This document shows, piece by piece, positions 52,130-63,599 of a stretch of 64,000 nucleotides of DNA; positions within the stretch are counted from its first letter, which is position 1, and each line of letters opens with the position of its first letter. Under the pieces are notes generated by a model that did no database searches, was not told the DNA's origin, and was given only the letters and a program-made list of their open reading frames with translations. Origin of the DNA: Chionis minor (Eukaryota; Chordata; Aves; Charadriiformes; Chionididae); the NCBI GenBank assembly GCA_013398295.1, contig VZSF01017903.1, forward strand, positions 2,112,980 to 2,176,979. Direction: 5' to 3'. A program made the translations under genes and the position numbers.

Positions 52130-53700
52130 TTAGGAGAGTATTGCAGGGCATAGGTCAGCTCTTAGAAAATGGATTGCTTAAGTAAAGACAGGGAAGCTCA
52201 TAAAACATGGCAAGTCAAATGTAAGCAGGAAATTAAGAGGGCTAAAAGACAATCCAAAAAGTGCCTGCAAACAAAGATCACGGTGCTAGTAAACAGCTCT
52301 TTAAATACATCAATAACAGGAAGCCAGCTAGGAAAGCGGTCCAACTGCTGAATGACAAAGGTGTAAGAGGGGCAGACAGGGATGATAAAGCTGTAGCAGA
52401 GAAGCTCAGCAAGTTCTTTACATCAGCCTTTACTGCTAAAATCTTTGGGAAGATTTCCACACCCATTGCACTCTTTGTTGCAAATCTGGCAGAGGAACCA
52501 CATCAATTTGAAGTAAATTCAGGAAATACTAGACCAAACAAGGAAGTTAGATGTTAATAAATCACTGGGACAGAACAACGTTCACACAAGTTCTGAGAAA
52601 ACCTCAAATGTGAGTTTGAAGAACCACTAGCCAAGGTGTGTAAGCCAGCATTATACAGAGCCTCCCTACTGGAAGACTTGCAGATCCTGCCTGCATAACT
52701 CCTAGCTACAGGAAGGGATGTGGAGCGCAACCTGGGAACCGCACTCAGACAAATCCAACTTCATTCACAGTAAGAGCACTTTAGAAAGAATAAGAGAGCA
52801 AAGGATAGAGCTTAACAGACACCTTTTAAGACGTATAGGAATCAGTAACGCAATCGCTGGGATCAGTGCTGGGACTCGTGTTACTCAGCATGTTTATTAA
52901 TGACACAACTAACTGATTGGGGAAAAAAGTTGGCAGGTAGGCTGTAGTGTAGATAAATTTCAAGTAATTCATCTAGGCAATAACAGCTCTAACTGTTCCT
53001 ACTCAGAAGCTGGAACCGTCCTTGACAGTTCTCTAAAGTCTTTGGCTCAGTGTTCAGCAGCAGTCAGAAAAAAGACAGCAAAATACAGGACATCATCAGA
53101 AACAGTTCTGCCACGTCACACAGCCTCATTGCTCCCACAACTTCAGTACTGTGATCTGCTCTCCACATACCAAGAAGGACATAGTGATCTTACAGGGGTG
53201 CAGAAAAGGGCAAACAAATGGAAATGGAGCAGATACTTCACATGGAGAGACTAAAAAGACTGGACTCCTCAGCTTGGAGAGAAGGTTGAGGATGAATATG
53301 CCCATGTATAACAAAAAACCTGTGAGCTGCTGAATGTAGAACTGTTTTTTGCCAAATCCTGCAACACTAGAACAAGGCTGTACTCACTGAAACTAGCAAT
53401 AAGCTCATTTAAATAGAAAATACTTGTTTACCCAGCAGGTTACAAGCTTCTGGAATTTGCTGTCACATGAGGCTGTGAAGGCAAAAGATGTCCACGGGTT
53501 CAAAAAGGGATTAAACAAACTCCTGGACAACAGGTCCATAAATGGACACCTGAAGGAATAAACAGGTACATATCCTGTAATACCCCTAACACAAGAACTG
53601 TGGAAACAGGAGAGGTAGGCAGAGAAGTGGATCTCAAAAAACAGCTGCTGAAGAATCTTCCATCAACTTGTTGGAGGCAATGCTATGCTAACTGGAATGC
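52130..53700 (+). repeat. Long decayed CR1 LINE copy (reverse-transcriptase region through 3' end)
   Basis: This is an inactive copy of a non-LTR retrotransposon. In order it retains a linker (KYINNRKPARK, then LLNDKG at about 52300-52360) and an FFTSAFTA motif. Next are LDVNKS followed by a degraded GPDGIHPRVL block (52545-52600) and the remains of the GSVLGP...NIFINDL segment (52860-52905). It ends with CR1 nucleotide blocks such as GACTAAAAAGACTGGACTCC and CAGCTTGGAGAGAAGGTTGA near 53250, then TTCAAAAAGGGATTAAACAA and CTCCTGGACAACAGGTCCAT near 53500-53545. Reading frame breaks and stops are frequent (for example between the frames starting at 52169 and 52261), and the YADD-type catalytic box is not seen. 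The style resembles older amniote (turtle/crocodile-like) CR1. It is antisense to MYLK. Confidence 0.88.
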
Positions 53701-53709
53701 TGCTATAAT

Positions 53710-55690
53710 GTTATTAATTTTTTAGGTAGACTGAGCATTCCCACACATCACACCACTTCCTGAGGAAAGGCAATGACCAAGATTCGTCAGGGCTTCAAAA
53801 AAGACCTACTGCCCCTGTGACAACCAGGCTAGAAGTCATTGCAGGGTTTAACACAGGGATATTGTTTTAGAGGTCTCCTTTCTGCCAACATCCTGACAAC
53901 TTTCTCTTAGTATCTAATGATAATTATCCATAACCAGTGCAATAAAATAAAATACGCACATGGCTGGTATTCTTACTCCTGTGCAACTTCTGGATTAAAT
54001 TTTATTATTTTATCTGTACTCCAACCCCAGCAGAGGAGCAAGTTGATAGAAAGCAAACATACGTATACCTCTCATGGCAGGGGTGGGAGTGCGACAGGGA
54101 AAGATATGAATAGCAAAGAATAGGAAATAAAACAACATAGACTAGTTACAGGTGCCAGAGCTTTTCTTTTAAAACCCCTTTGCTCTGAAAGCACCTTTTA
54201 CATCTGTAGACACAGTACAGACATCCACAAGTAATTATTTTGCCAACCCTGGCAAACCAAGATTTTAATTTATTTTTTAATTCATCACAAAGTTTCATTT
54301 TAGAAGCATTAGTTAAATGAACACTGTCTTTGAAGACAGGGAGTTATTTATAACCTCAAAAAAAAAATTAATCAACAAAGCTGTATTTCCTGTCTTAAAA
54401 GCGAAATATAAGCTTGGACAGAAGAAAAAAAAAATATACCTCACAAGAAGTGTAGTTACATTGAGTTTGTCTTCAAGACAATAAATCCTTTGTTTTGGGG
54501 TTCAATTTAGCTCATTATCCTGTAACTCTTACAGTTTTAAAGAAAATATTTTTGTTTGGTTCTTGGGGGAAAGTATTTCTATGATACACAGATCAAAGAT
54601 TAACAAGGTTTAACAAAGTTAACTCAGGCCTACTCTTGACACAGTCTGTCTCAAAACCTTATGCTTGTAATAAAACCAGGTAGAAAGGAACTAGCATTGG
54701 AAAGCTATATAGTGAATTCTGTTCACCACAGAACACCTAACAGGCACGAAGAGACATGAAACACTGTGGTTTTTTGTCCTCCTTAATTTGTTGTGAAGTC
54801 AGCTATTTTACTACAGTTCCCTACGCCAATATCAATAACCATACATTGCTAATGTAATATACAGGTACTGGTCACACATACAGGATCCTGCACGGTGCTC
54901 GTTCACTAATGAACCATCACAGCAAGTTCAAAGCAGGTTACCTCAGTTGTCAAGCAAAGTACGAGGTAATAAAAAAGCCTTAAACAATGTAACATTACAT
55001 ACTGAAATACACTTACACATTTATGTTCCTTTTACCATCTCAGACACAGCAAGAAGGTAAAGTGAAATGTAAATTGGTAAAATGTTTGCAGTTAGAGGAT
55101 ACTACATTAAGCCTAAGGTCTAGAACATGCATGTGGGGAAAGTAGTAAGGTCAACACCGTTTTACCTGGAAAGCAATTTGAACATCTCTGACTTCCTGTC
55201 CTTGCTGTGGGTTTGCCATGCAAGTTGTTAACTTTTGCAACCTCATTTTCTGGTTGTCACGGTGGTCCAGTCGGGAACTGAGCCCCCGCTTCTGTTCAGT
55301 CTACCCAGGACTGCCAATTTGGTCTCCATACCTCAACGGCCACAGCTTTGAAATATGTTGCAGAAGCAATATAACTTCAACTTTCATATCAGATAAGAGC
55401 TAAAGAGATTGAATGAGAACTAAATTCTTTATTAGTCATCTGAGATGAATTACATAATGGCACAATTCCAGGTAAAATGAAGGAGCAATACTTCTGCTGA
55501 CCAAGTTTAGAAGCGTTTTTAGAAAATTCATATAAATCAGCCTTTTAAGCAGCCATACTGACTTTTACTCCGCATGAGATATGCTTAATTGATCAGTAAG
55601 TAGCCCAGTAGCTATGTTCAGGTTGACTTAAGCATGTAAGCTGAACAAAATTCCCCGTCAGTTGTGATCAAGCTTTGGTCCCACAGGTCA
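53710..55690. other. Intron sequence with no gene seen
   Basis: AT-rich, no repeat family recognised. It leads into the CpG island on its right. Confidence 0.5.
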
Positions 55691-55817
55691 GGGCTGAGGC
55701 AAAATGGAGTCAGTGCTGCAGAGCCTGCCCCACAGGTGTCACATCTGCAGGACATGGCACTGCTCCCGCCTCCTCACCTGCCCCTCAGCGTGAGGGAGCT
55801 CCCCCAGGGATACTCAC

Positions 55818-56000
55818 CGCCATCCCGCAGCCAGACCTTTACTCAGTCTCTCACAGAAGGACACTGTCACTGGCATGAGTGACAGGCTGCGCAGCGGGGC
55901 GGCCTGTCAGGGCGCCGTGAGCCGCCCCGAGCTGGTCCCGGCCGGTTCCCGCCAGCTCTGGCGCTGAGGGGGGACCCAGCGGGGAAAACCACCACACACC
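55818..56000 (-). other. Candidate untranslated first exon (MYLK direction)
   Basis: The minus strand reads GGGATGGCG followed by GTGAGTATCC, a near-consensus donor with GT at 55817-55816. The exon's 3' edge is therefore 55818. The upstream edge (transcription start) is not determined; I place it loosely in the GC-rich core. It faces the MYLK coding exon with no other coding exon between, so an alternative or principal MYLK first exon is the simplest reading. It could also belong to a separate non-coding RNA. Confidence 0.5.
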
Positions 56001-56019
56001 AGGGCCCGGCCATCGCCCC

Positions 56020-56222
56020 AAAACGTCCCTCAGCCGGAGAAGCGCCTGGGTACAAGGTGTTAGGGAAAGAAAATGGCGGCTGCCGAGGGCTGGAGACGCT
56101 CTGTGGGGCCTGGGTGGCCAAGGGGGCAGGGACACCCAAGGGACAGCCTGCCTCGGCCCTGCCGCCGTTCTGTGGCCTGCAGAGAGCACGCAGCAAGCGG
56201 AGACTACAAGGGAAAGGGCTGA
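56020..56222 (+). other. Candidate first exon of a divergent plus-strand transcript
   Basis: On the plus strand, GGCTGA is followed by GTAAGTATTT, a strong donor with GT at 56223-56224. The exon's 3' edge is 56222. An ATG at 56073 opens a 49-codon frame that ends in TGA exactly at the exon edge. Its peptide (MAAAEGWRRS...) matches nothing I know, and the ATG lies inside the YY1-type core, so it is probably not a protein start. A non-coding divergent RNA is the more likely product. The start site is not determined. Confidence 0.45.
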
Positions 56223-56239
56223 GTAAGTATTTGTGTGAG

Positions 56240-59200
56240 CGCCTTCATAATTGTTCGTGGTGGTCTTGCTCCTCAGTATCTGAACCAGTGATTAGAAGTT
56301 TGTATTGATCACCAAGAAAAATAAAAAAAAATTAGGTTTTCTGCCTCAAACCTGTTTTGCCAGCACGGCAGAGGTAGCTGGCCACAAAGTGTCGTGCAAG
56401 AGATGTGCCGTTAAGGCACATCCCTGAGCAGGCCTGAAGGAAGAAGCACAGAAAGCAAACTCTGCAGCTCCCCTGGGAATGTTGACATCCAGACTTCAAA
56501 AAAAAACCAGCGAGCAGCCTCTTCCATTCAAATGCGACTCCACTCACCAGCACAGACGTTTTCACAGCAACGTGAAAAACTGCTGTACTGCGGAGGAACA
56601 GGAAAATGAGTAGGAAGAAGAAAGGGAGGCGAAGAAGAAAATGAAACAAACCTTCTTTCACCACTCCCCTGTCCATGAGAAAGGCGCACCCAGACATGCA
56701 CAGACACACAAGCCAGGATCTCTTCCTAAAAACACCCTGCACCATACACGCTCAGATATTTGCTTGCCTCTTGCTGATAGGAGTTCAGTCAGCACTAAAT
56801 ACCTCCAGCTGGTTTCAAATTACAGCCAGGGGAAGTAGTACCATAAAATTCCTCACAGCCACCCAAACCATTACTCTTCTATTTTCTTCCATGCGGGGTC
56901 ATCGCACCCCCTCTGGAAAGCTTAGAGGTATGACACCACTGCAGGCGTCTTCAGAGAGAGCCTGACAATGGCGTATTATAAGGTTTGTTGTAACATCCTT
57001 TCAATGTTCTTAAGGTCCAGTGATTTAGAGAAGAGGGTCTTTTGTGTCTCCTGTCAGTTCCAGGAAGCTCCTGTCACTGGCATGGAGACTGCATATGGAA
57101 GAGAGCTGCTAAATAGACCGCTTAAAAGAATATAGGCTGAGCTTCGCTCCCACATTACTGAAAACCATGAATGCTGCAGCTCCGTTGAGGTCAGAGGAAT
57201 TGCAGTGCTCTGCCATTGGGGGCGAGACACCCGTACCCCAGCTGTTACATTTCAAAGCCAGGGCTCCCTCTGCGATGGTCTCATGGGCTCTGCCTGAGAT
57301 ACACCCCCTGAGGCCACCACAGCCAGAATGTCAGCGCTTAAACAGCGGCAGCGTGCGTGCAGGCAGATCCCGCCAATCTAACCCACAACAGCGTCGGAGC
57401 AAACGTACGCTGCACAAAAGAGAAAAGGTTTCTTACCTCCAGAACTAGGCTGGACTTGAGCTAGTGGTGCTGAGAACTAGTAACACTTTCAGACACGAGG
57501 CATTGACGTAACACCTTCCTCTTCTTTCCCCAAAGGAAAGGGAAGCATATGATCATAAAAGATCTAAGGTAAATAACCTGAGCGAAGCAGTCCATTTTTG
57601 ACAATTTGTCTTTCCTGTGTATTTTAAACACAGACTGCATATTGCTTCTGTTTCGTAACTTTCCCTTTGATATAATCAATAGTGTAAGACCATACAGATA
57701 GTGGTTCCCTGACCTAGACTTTTTGAGTGCCTCTTGCAGAACATGCCCACATACTTTTTCTTCACCCAGTCAGACTGTAATCCTTCTTCAGGAGAAATGA
57801 CCAGTGGTATTTTTTTCCTTTTAATTTTTCTTTTTTTAAGTGACACTGATTCCAAATACCTGACATAAAAGATGTGAATGAAAAAAGGCTTAGCTTCAAT
57901 ATTTAACAAGCTGCATCATTATGAAGAATTAATGGAATTATATATTTATCCCCTTAAGAGACAAGCAACTTCATAAGACTTAACACTGCAGAAAATATGA
58001 TTACACAACTACGTACATGTTATAATGGGGTATTAAAGCAGGCATCCTTGCTTTTATTTGCAATGCTCATTTAGACAGTAAATGGAATTGTGACTGTCAC
58101 TTAGTAGATATGGAAAAAAATATCACAACCATGTTGATCTATCAGGTATTGTTTTGCACCAGGAGTATCCACCAATTTATAGCACTTAAGAAAACAGCAT
58201 CACCTTGAAATCAAATGCAACATGTCGTGATCAGAACTAAGAACTAGTAGCTCTAGTTCCTTTGACTCCTGAAAAACACAACTCTGAAAGGCCTTAGAAG
58301 CAAGCAGGAAACTTGCAATACTTCCAGGCAGATAAGAACAGCTAACTTACAAAACAGGGATCCTTTCATTATTTGGAACGTCACAGAGAGTATATGTGCC
58401 AGACCAAGTACCACTGTGTCTCTCTTCTGCCACTCAAATCCTCTTTGTAAGAGTATTTGTAACTCAGTCCTTGGTCTCCCCATGACCCACTCATCCCTTA
58501 ATATTTTGCTGAAGTTAACAACCAGGGTAGTGATTTTTGCTGCTTAGTGGTGTTTCCCACTGAAAGCTGGATTACACTGGTTTAGAGAGTATATAAAAGG
58601 TTTGGGGATTAAACTACAGGCTTGGCAGTCAGATTATCCTTCAGTACACAGTTTCGGTATCATTTTGGGCACATATTTCTGTTCAGCTGTCATCCTGGCA
58701 CACTGCAAATAGCCCAGATCACAAGAAACCTGAAGAATAACAGAAGAAACAGTAAAGAAACAACTCAGAGCAATGGTCTTAGCCTGCTGTGCAACAATTA
58801 GAAATAAACTGCTGTGGGTGTGTAACACAGCATATGCCGTCACTCACTTTCCTCAGCCAGGACGTCTGCAGCTTCAGACCAGCTGTGGATGCTCAGCAAT
58901 TTGTCATATTTCACAAGAAAAACCAGCAAGTGATGCACATGACTGACAACTAGAGCATCTCTTCCTTCTCCCACAGGTTATATCTTCTACTTTCAAACAG
59001 AATGCATGGTCTGTTTTGATCATTTCTTGATGAAGAGAATAACTGAAAACATCCTTCGGTGACAATTCTGTATCCTATGACACATCAGCTGCATCACAAG
59101 ACCTAAAAATGCCTTTGGCACCAAGAATCCTGTGCATACAAAACAGCACTTCAGTCTGAATAATTAATATGCCGTAAGCTGGCCATGTTTTTGGCGAGTG

Positions 59201-60140
59201 AATATAATCCAATTACAGCAGAGGTGATGAGGTCAAGCTGACTCTTACTGCAGAATCACCAGCAAGACTGTCCTCAAGACATAAGACACTGCAGCTTGCT
59301 GGACTTATTTAGAGAGCTGACATTCTGTAGTGAAGTTTAGCAATGCTCAGACTTGTTCTAACAAAGGTAAGTGCCAAGAAACTGCTTTGTGCCGGCAAGC
59401 AGAGGTGGAAAGGGATTCAGCAAGAACACACTTTGTAAAGCACACTGTAATCCTAAGTACTTAATTGCCTTTGGCAAGAGCTGCATCCCTTGCTCTCTGA
59501 AGTCGTTTTATCTGCAACTTGATGCTCGCTGCTACAACTATGAATGGAGTGGGGGAGGAGAAGAAACTGGGGGAACCAGTGAGAGAACTACAGCTACCAG
59601 TCTGTCTTCACTGAACTACCAAAACAAAAATATTTAAACTGTCAGCATGTGCAAGGCCTGATCTGCACCTCCGGTGACTCTGGAGAGCTCCCACAGAAAT
59701 GGGAAGACTGACTCCCATCCAGGCTCTTGAATCCCCTACAGAGGCAGGGAAATATGTTGTAGAGCTGCACACCTGTATTTATACTTTAGTATTTATGCAG
59801 GAGCGGCCTCACTTCCTGGCATTCTGAATGACCCTGTGGAGATCAGGGTAATTTTGAAGGCATAGAGAGAGTTTCTATGTCTTTTCCCTGTCTCCGCTTA
59901 TAATGCAGTATTCACAAATATTATACAATACGTTAACCCCAACTCATTGTTCCCACATAAATGGAAGACTCAAAGGTAAATAATGCACCAAGCCTCTTTA
60001 ATTAAATAAGGAGTTTGGGGGAGGAGTTTCTGCAGACCCTTTTAAATCTTAAAGCCTGCCAACTGGATGAACAAAAGGTAGATTAGGCTCACATGATAAA
60101 TCCCAGTAAACCTGAAAAGCCTTTGTTAATAAGTCACTAA
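56240..60140. other. Mostly unannotated sequence between the two CpG islands
   Basis: Contains a purine-rich tract at 56590-56645 and a moderately CpG-rich patch at 57160-57420. At 57436-57435 on the minus strand a strong donor (CTGGAG followed by GTAAGAAACC) marks a possible further 5' exon, but a matching acceptor is weak. No coding exon was recognised. Confidence 0.45.
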
Positions 60141-60144
60141 GGGA

Positions 60145-60180
60145 TTTTTTTTCTCTCCTCTCCTCCCCCCCCCCCCNTCT
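60145..60180 (+). repeat. Polypyrimidine tract ending in a C-run with an undetermined base
   Basis: T8, then CT-rich sequence, then 12 C residues (60165-60176) and an N at 60177. The N probably reflects uncertain homopolymer length. Confidence 0.85.
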
Positions 60181-60189
60181 GCTCACCAG

Positions 60190-63100
60190 AAGTGAGGGTT
60201 AAGATTATTTGAGCGGGTTTGGTTTCCAGCAGCATTAAATGGGTATATGCCTCATGGAGCTCTAATCTTCTCATTTCTATAGAGCTCGATTCTCCTTTCA
60301 TTCCTACTAAAGGAGAACCAGTTATTTCTAGCTTTTATATAGGGAACAGCTGCTTCAGAGGAAAAAAAAGTTTATGAAATTAGTCAAGATTCCCAGGAAC
60401 ATTAAACTAGAATTCTACATCAGCTTTAACAGTGACAGCAACATAGGTACAAATGTATTTTCATTTCATTTTGGCATTTCTTTCATGTAGTAAGTTGCAA
60501 ATGATCCTTTTAAGTTTTCATTCAGAAGTTAGCATTCAGTAGGTTGTTCACAGAGCCAAATGACATGTTAGTCTGGCAATTAGTATACTCTTCTGTTTGT
60601 AGAGAGGCTTAATGAAGACATTATTAGAGACAGACCTGGCTGTACCACATTCAACAGACCCTTTACAACTGATCAAGAAAGACCCAGATTTTAGCAAAAC
60701 CCGTATTGTAATCATAGACAACATAGACGACATTTGAAGTTGTGATAAATTTAAAGAGTCGAGAGTCCATCCTACCTGGATCCATCTGGCTTCACTAATA
60801 AAGCCTTTTCAGCACTCTAGATTAATCATGTCTTCTCTGCATGCACTGCAGAAATCCAAACAGCATATGTAATCCTAATGTACATCGCAGAAGCATTTCC
60901 ACCAGTGAAGGGGATGAAGGCAGCTGTACAAGGCATGCTAAGATCCTGTATGGAACAGTGGATGCCACTGTCGTCATTCAGGCTCAGAAAAAGTTTAAAA
61001 ATCTCTACTGCAACAGGTGTAGCAACGTGTTTCTAGAGCAATGAGGGGAAGGGCATCCCACTTTCCAGAGGGAGGTTAAAAACAAATAATTTCGTATCAA
61101 AGAGAAAAGATAGTATTAACCAGCCAAGGGAATAAAACAAAAAATTACCTTTATTACCTCCTAATTTGTAACTGTGGAGTAAATTTTGGAAAAGCTACCG
61201 AGTACATATTTGAACACAGCAAAAGAAAACAACTGCAGCATGCTTTGATATGAACTTGACAAGTTTATGAAGGAGAAGAGACAAGTCTTTCTGCAAAAAC
61301 AGGATGAAATAACCCAGGATCCTTTCCAGCCCATGCTCAGGCCTGAAACCAAACTACTCAGAAGAGTCCAACAGCCACAGACTATGGCTCCTAGTTCTCC
61401 AGAGTCTAACCAAAAACTTCAGCTGTTTCCCTACATGGCCCTCAAACAGAGCTTCTGAGCATAATTTCCGGACTTAGACATTGACAACTTTAAGGCACAG
61501 CATTTAGAGCAGTTCTGAACTCTCTTTGCATCTGCATTCTGTTTTAGGATGGCTCTGAAAGTAATTTGTAGCTGTTGGTTTATAGTGTTTCTAATACAGT
61601 GTATTTGGCCTGCGTAAGGATATTGGTATGGATTTTGATTGACTGTAAAAATAGGATCATCGCCCAGAGGAAGTCCTAATGATCTTAAAGGAGGAATCAG
61701 GGAAAACACAAAACAGACCAAAAACTGGCGAAAAACCATGCGTCTCTTACATTTAGCTTAAGCCAATGACAATACGCAACTGCTGCTTATTTCAGGCTTT
61801 ATAAATTTCTTTTCAACATTATAAAAGCAAATCAACAGAACTTCACTGGATTATTCCTTCATCCTCCTTTGCCCCATGTAGCAAGACATCTAACGCTATG
61901 GAGACATGCTTGCAACAGCAAAGTATCAGATTTCTGACTGTCTTTGCAGCAGACCTTTTAAGATTTCCCTACAAGACCAATAAAAATTGGGTCAGTGAAA
62001 TTAACTAGCATGAGCCTCCCACACTCATATAAAACCCTAGCTGTGATGCGTATTAAACCAAGCTTTTTCTTTCTACTCATGTGTCTCTAAAAAGGTTAAA
62101 TACCATTAATATGTCACACACTAGCGCAGGATGTGCTGCCCTTCTTTCTAGTGGCTGGTCCTCTGGTGGCAAATGTTCTCCTACTGTGACCAACAAAGTT
62201 GCTCCAGTTACTGCTGGAGTTAAAACACTTGTCCTGTAGGGTTAGAATGCAAAATGCTAAGGACAAGTGTAACATAGGTGTATTATGGAAATATTTAGGG
62301 TGAGCAATGTTACAAACGACAGTGGACATAGGGACTAGCTACAGAAGAACGGTATCATTTAAGGAAACAGAAAATACTGTGGATAGGTGCCAGATGGAAA
62401 TTAACTATTCATGCCATCTGACAGTTATTAGTAAATACAATTCTGGTTTGAAAACAGAAGGCTCCTAAAATGCACCCTTAGAGCCTAGTTCCAGGAACGT
62501 CTCAGCAAATATAAAGTTGCACAGGAAGACACATACCATATTTGGCAGATAATAATGCAAGTCATTAGGAAAAAAAAAAAAAGACATGTGTGCAGGAAGC
62601 AGGGGGAGGGAGACAGTCGTTCCGTTTGGGATTTAAAATGTGAGAGGAATTACTCCTTCCCTTACAGCTCCACTGACAGAACTGGTACTTCTAGCACTCC
62701 ACTAAGAGATGGCATCATGTTGGAGAATCTTAGCAGGGAACATGTCTTCTGCATGACAGGTAACTCCGTGCTCACCCTCCATAGGCTCCAACGCTCGGAA
62801 ACTCTCAGAAACAGAGTGTGTGGAACCGGGTATTTGCATTTATCCTCTCAGCCATTCCCTTTCTAGGTAGCATAATCTAGGCTTCAAAACACTTTTCATC
62901 CTGCTTCCTGACTCCGAGACAAGTATTCCTATGGATTGACTATGCAGAAGACAGAGCTGTGGTTAAAACGTATCTTTAAACTCCAAGAGAAGGGAAGGAT
63001 TCTCTGTCTTTTTGTCCTTGGTCTCCAGCCCCTGCGAGTCTGCCATGCTACTCCCTTCCAAACCGAGTGCAGGGAGCAGTGCCAGGCCAGAGGCCAGATG

Positions 63101-63580
63101 TGCACAAATGGGAAAGAGGATTAAATGGCAAAGAATCCCAAAAAGAGTATTGCTCCATAGCGCGAAGGCAGCACACAGAGAAGTGACTTCACCTCCTCCT
63201 CCCCACAAGTTAATGATTTTAAGCGTTCATCTCCTTCCCTCATCCTCACGCAGCATGCTTAAGTGGTGTCACCAGGATTTATCCTTCCCTGAGACACTGT
63301 GTTGTGCAATGTGGTACAAATTACTTTGAGAACAGCAGAAGTTATAAGAATAAAAAAAAAAACCCAACCCACATACATTTTGTCTGAAACATGAAAGATG
63401 TAGAAATGTCCCTTCACTGCACATCTGCACGTGCCTCCACATATGCACCCTTACATCTGAAAGGCTCTGAAGTCCAAGGGAGAGCCCCAGAGGTGATGGT
63501 TACAGCACAGCCTGCTTGTTCCCAACAGCCCTTCCCTACCTGCCAGCAGAGAACAACAAAACTACAACAAATCACAGGTA
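60190..63580. other. Sequence with no gene seen
   Basis: AT-rich up to about 62.5 kb, then gradually GC-richer towards the island at the right edge. Frames such as 61431-61739 (-) and 62555-62866 (+) have no recognisable domain or exon-like boundaries. Confidence 0.5.
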
Positions 63581-63599
63581 AAAGATGCCAAGCACTTAC

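Larger units (their letters stand above)
55720..56235. promoter_or_regulatory. CpG island with bidirectional-promoter architecture
   Basis: The composition changes abruptly from AT-rich intron to GC-rich with dense CpG, strongest at 55880-56180 (GCGCAGCGGGGCGGCC, GAGCCGCCCCGAGC). No TATA box is evident. Two YY1-type cores point outward: ATGGCGG on the minus strand at 55823-55817 and AAAATGGCGGC on the plus strand at 56070-56080. Each is followed by a strong splice donor in the same direction. This is the layout of a divergent CpG-island promoter. The minus-strand transcript could feed MYLK; the plus-strand partner is unknown. Confidence 0.72.

Noticed and set aside
55851..56196. Two overlapping minus-strand Pro/Arg/Ala-rich frames in the 56-kb island
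   Set aside because: Open frames are expected in GC-rich islands because stop codons are AT-rich. The peptides are low complexity and the region is better read as promoter and untranslated exon.
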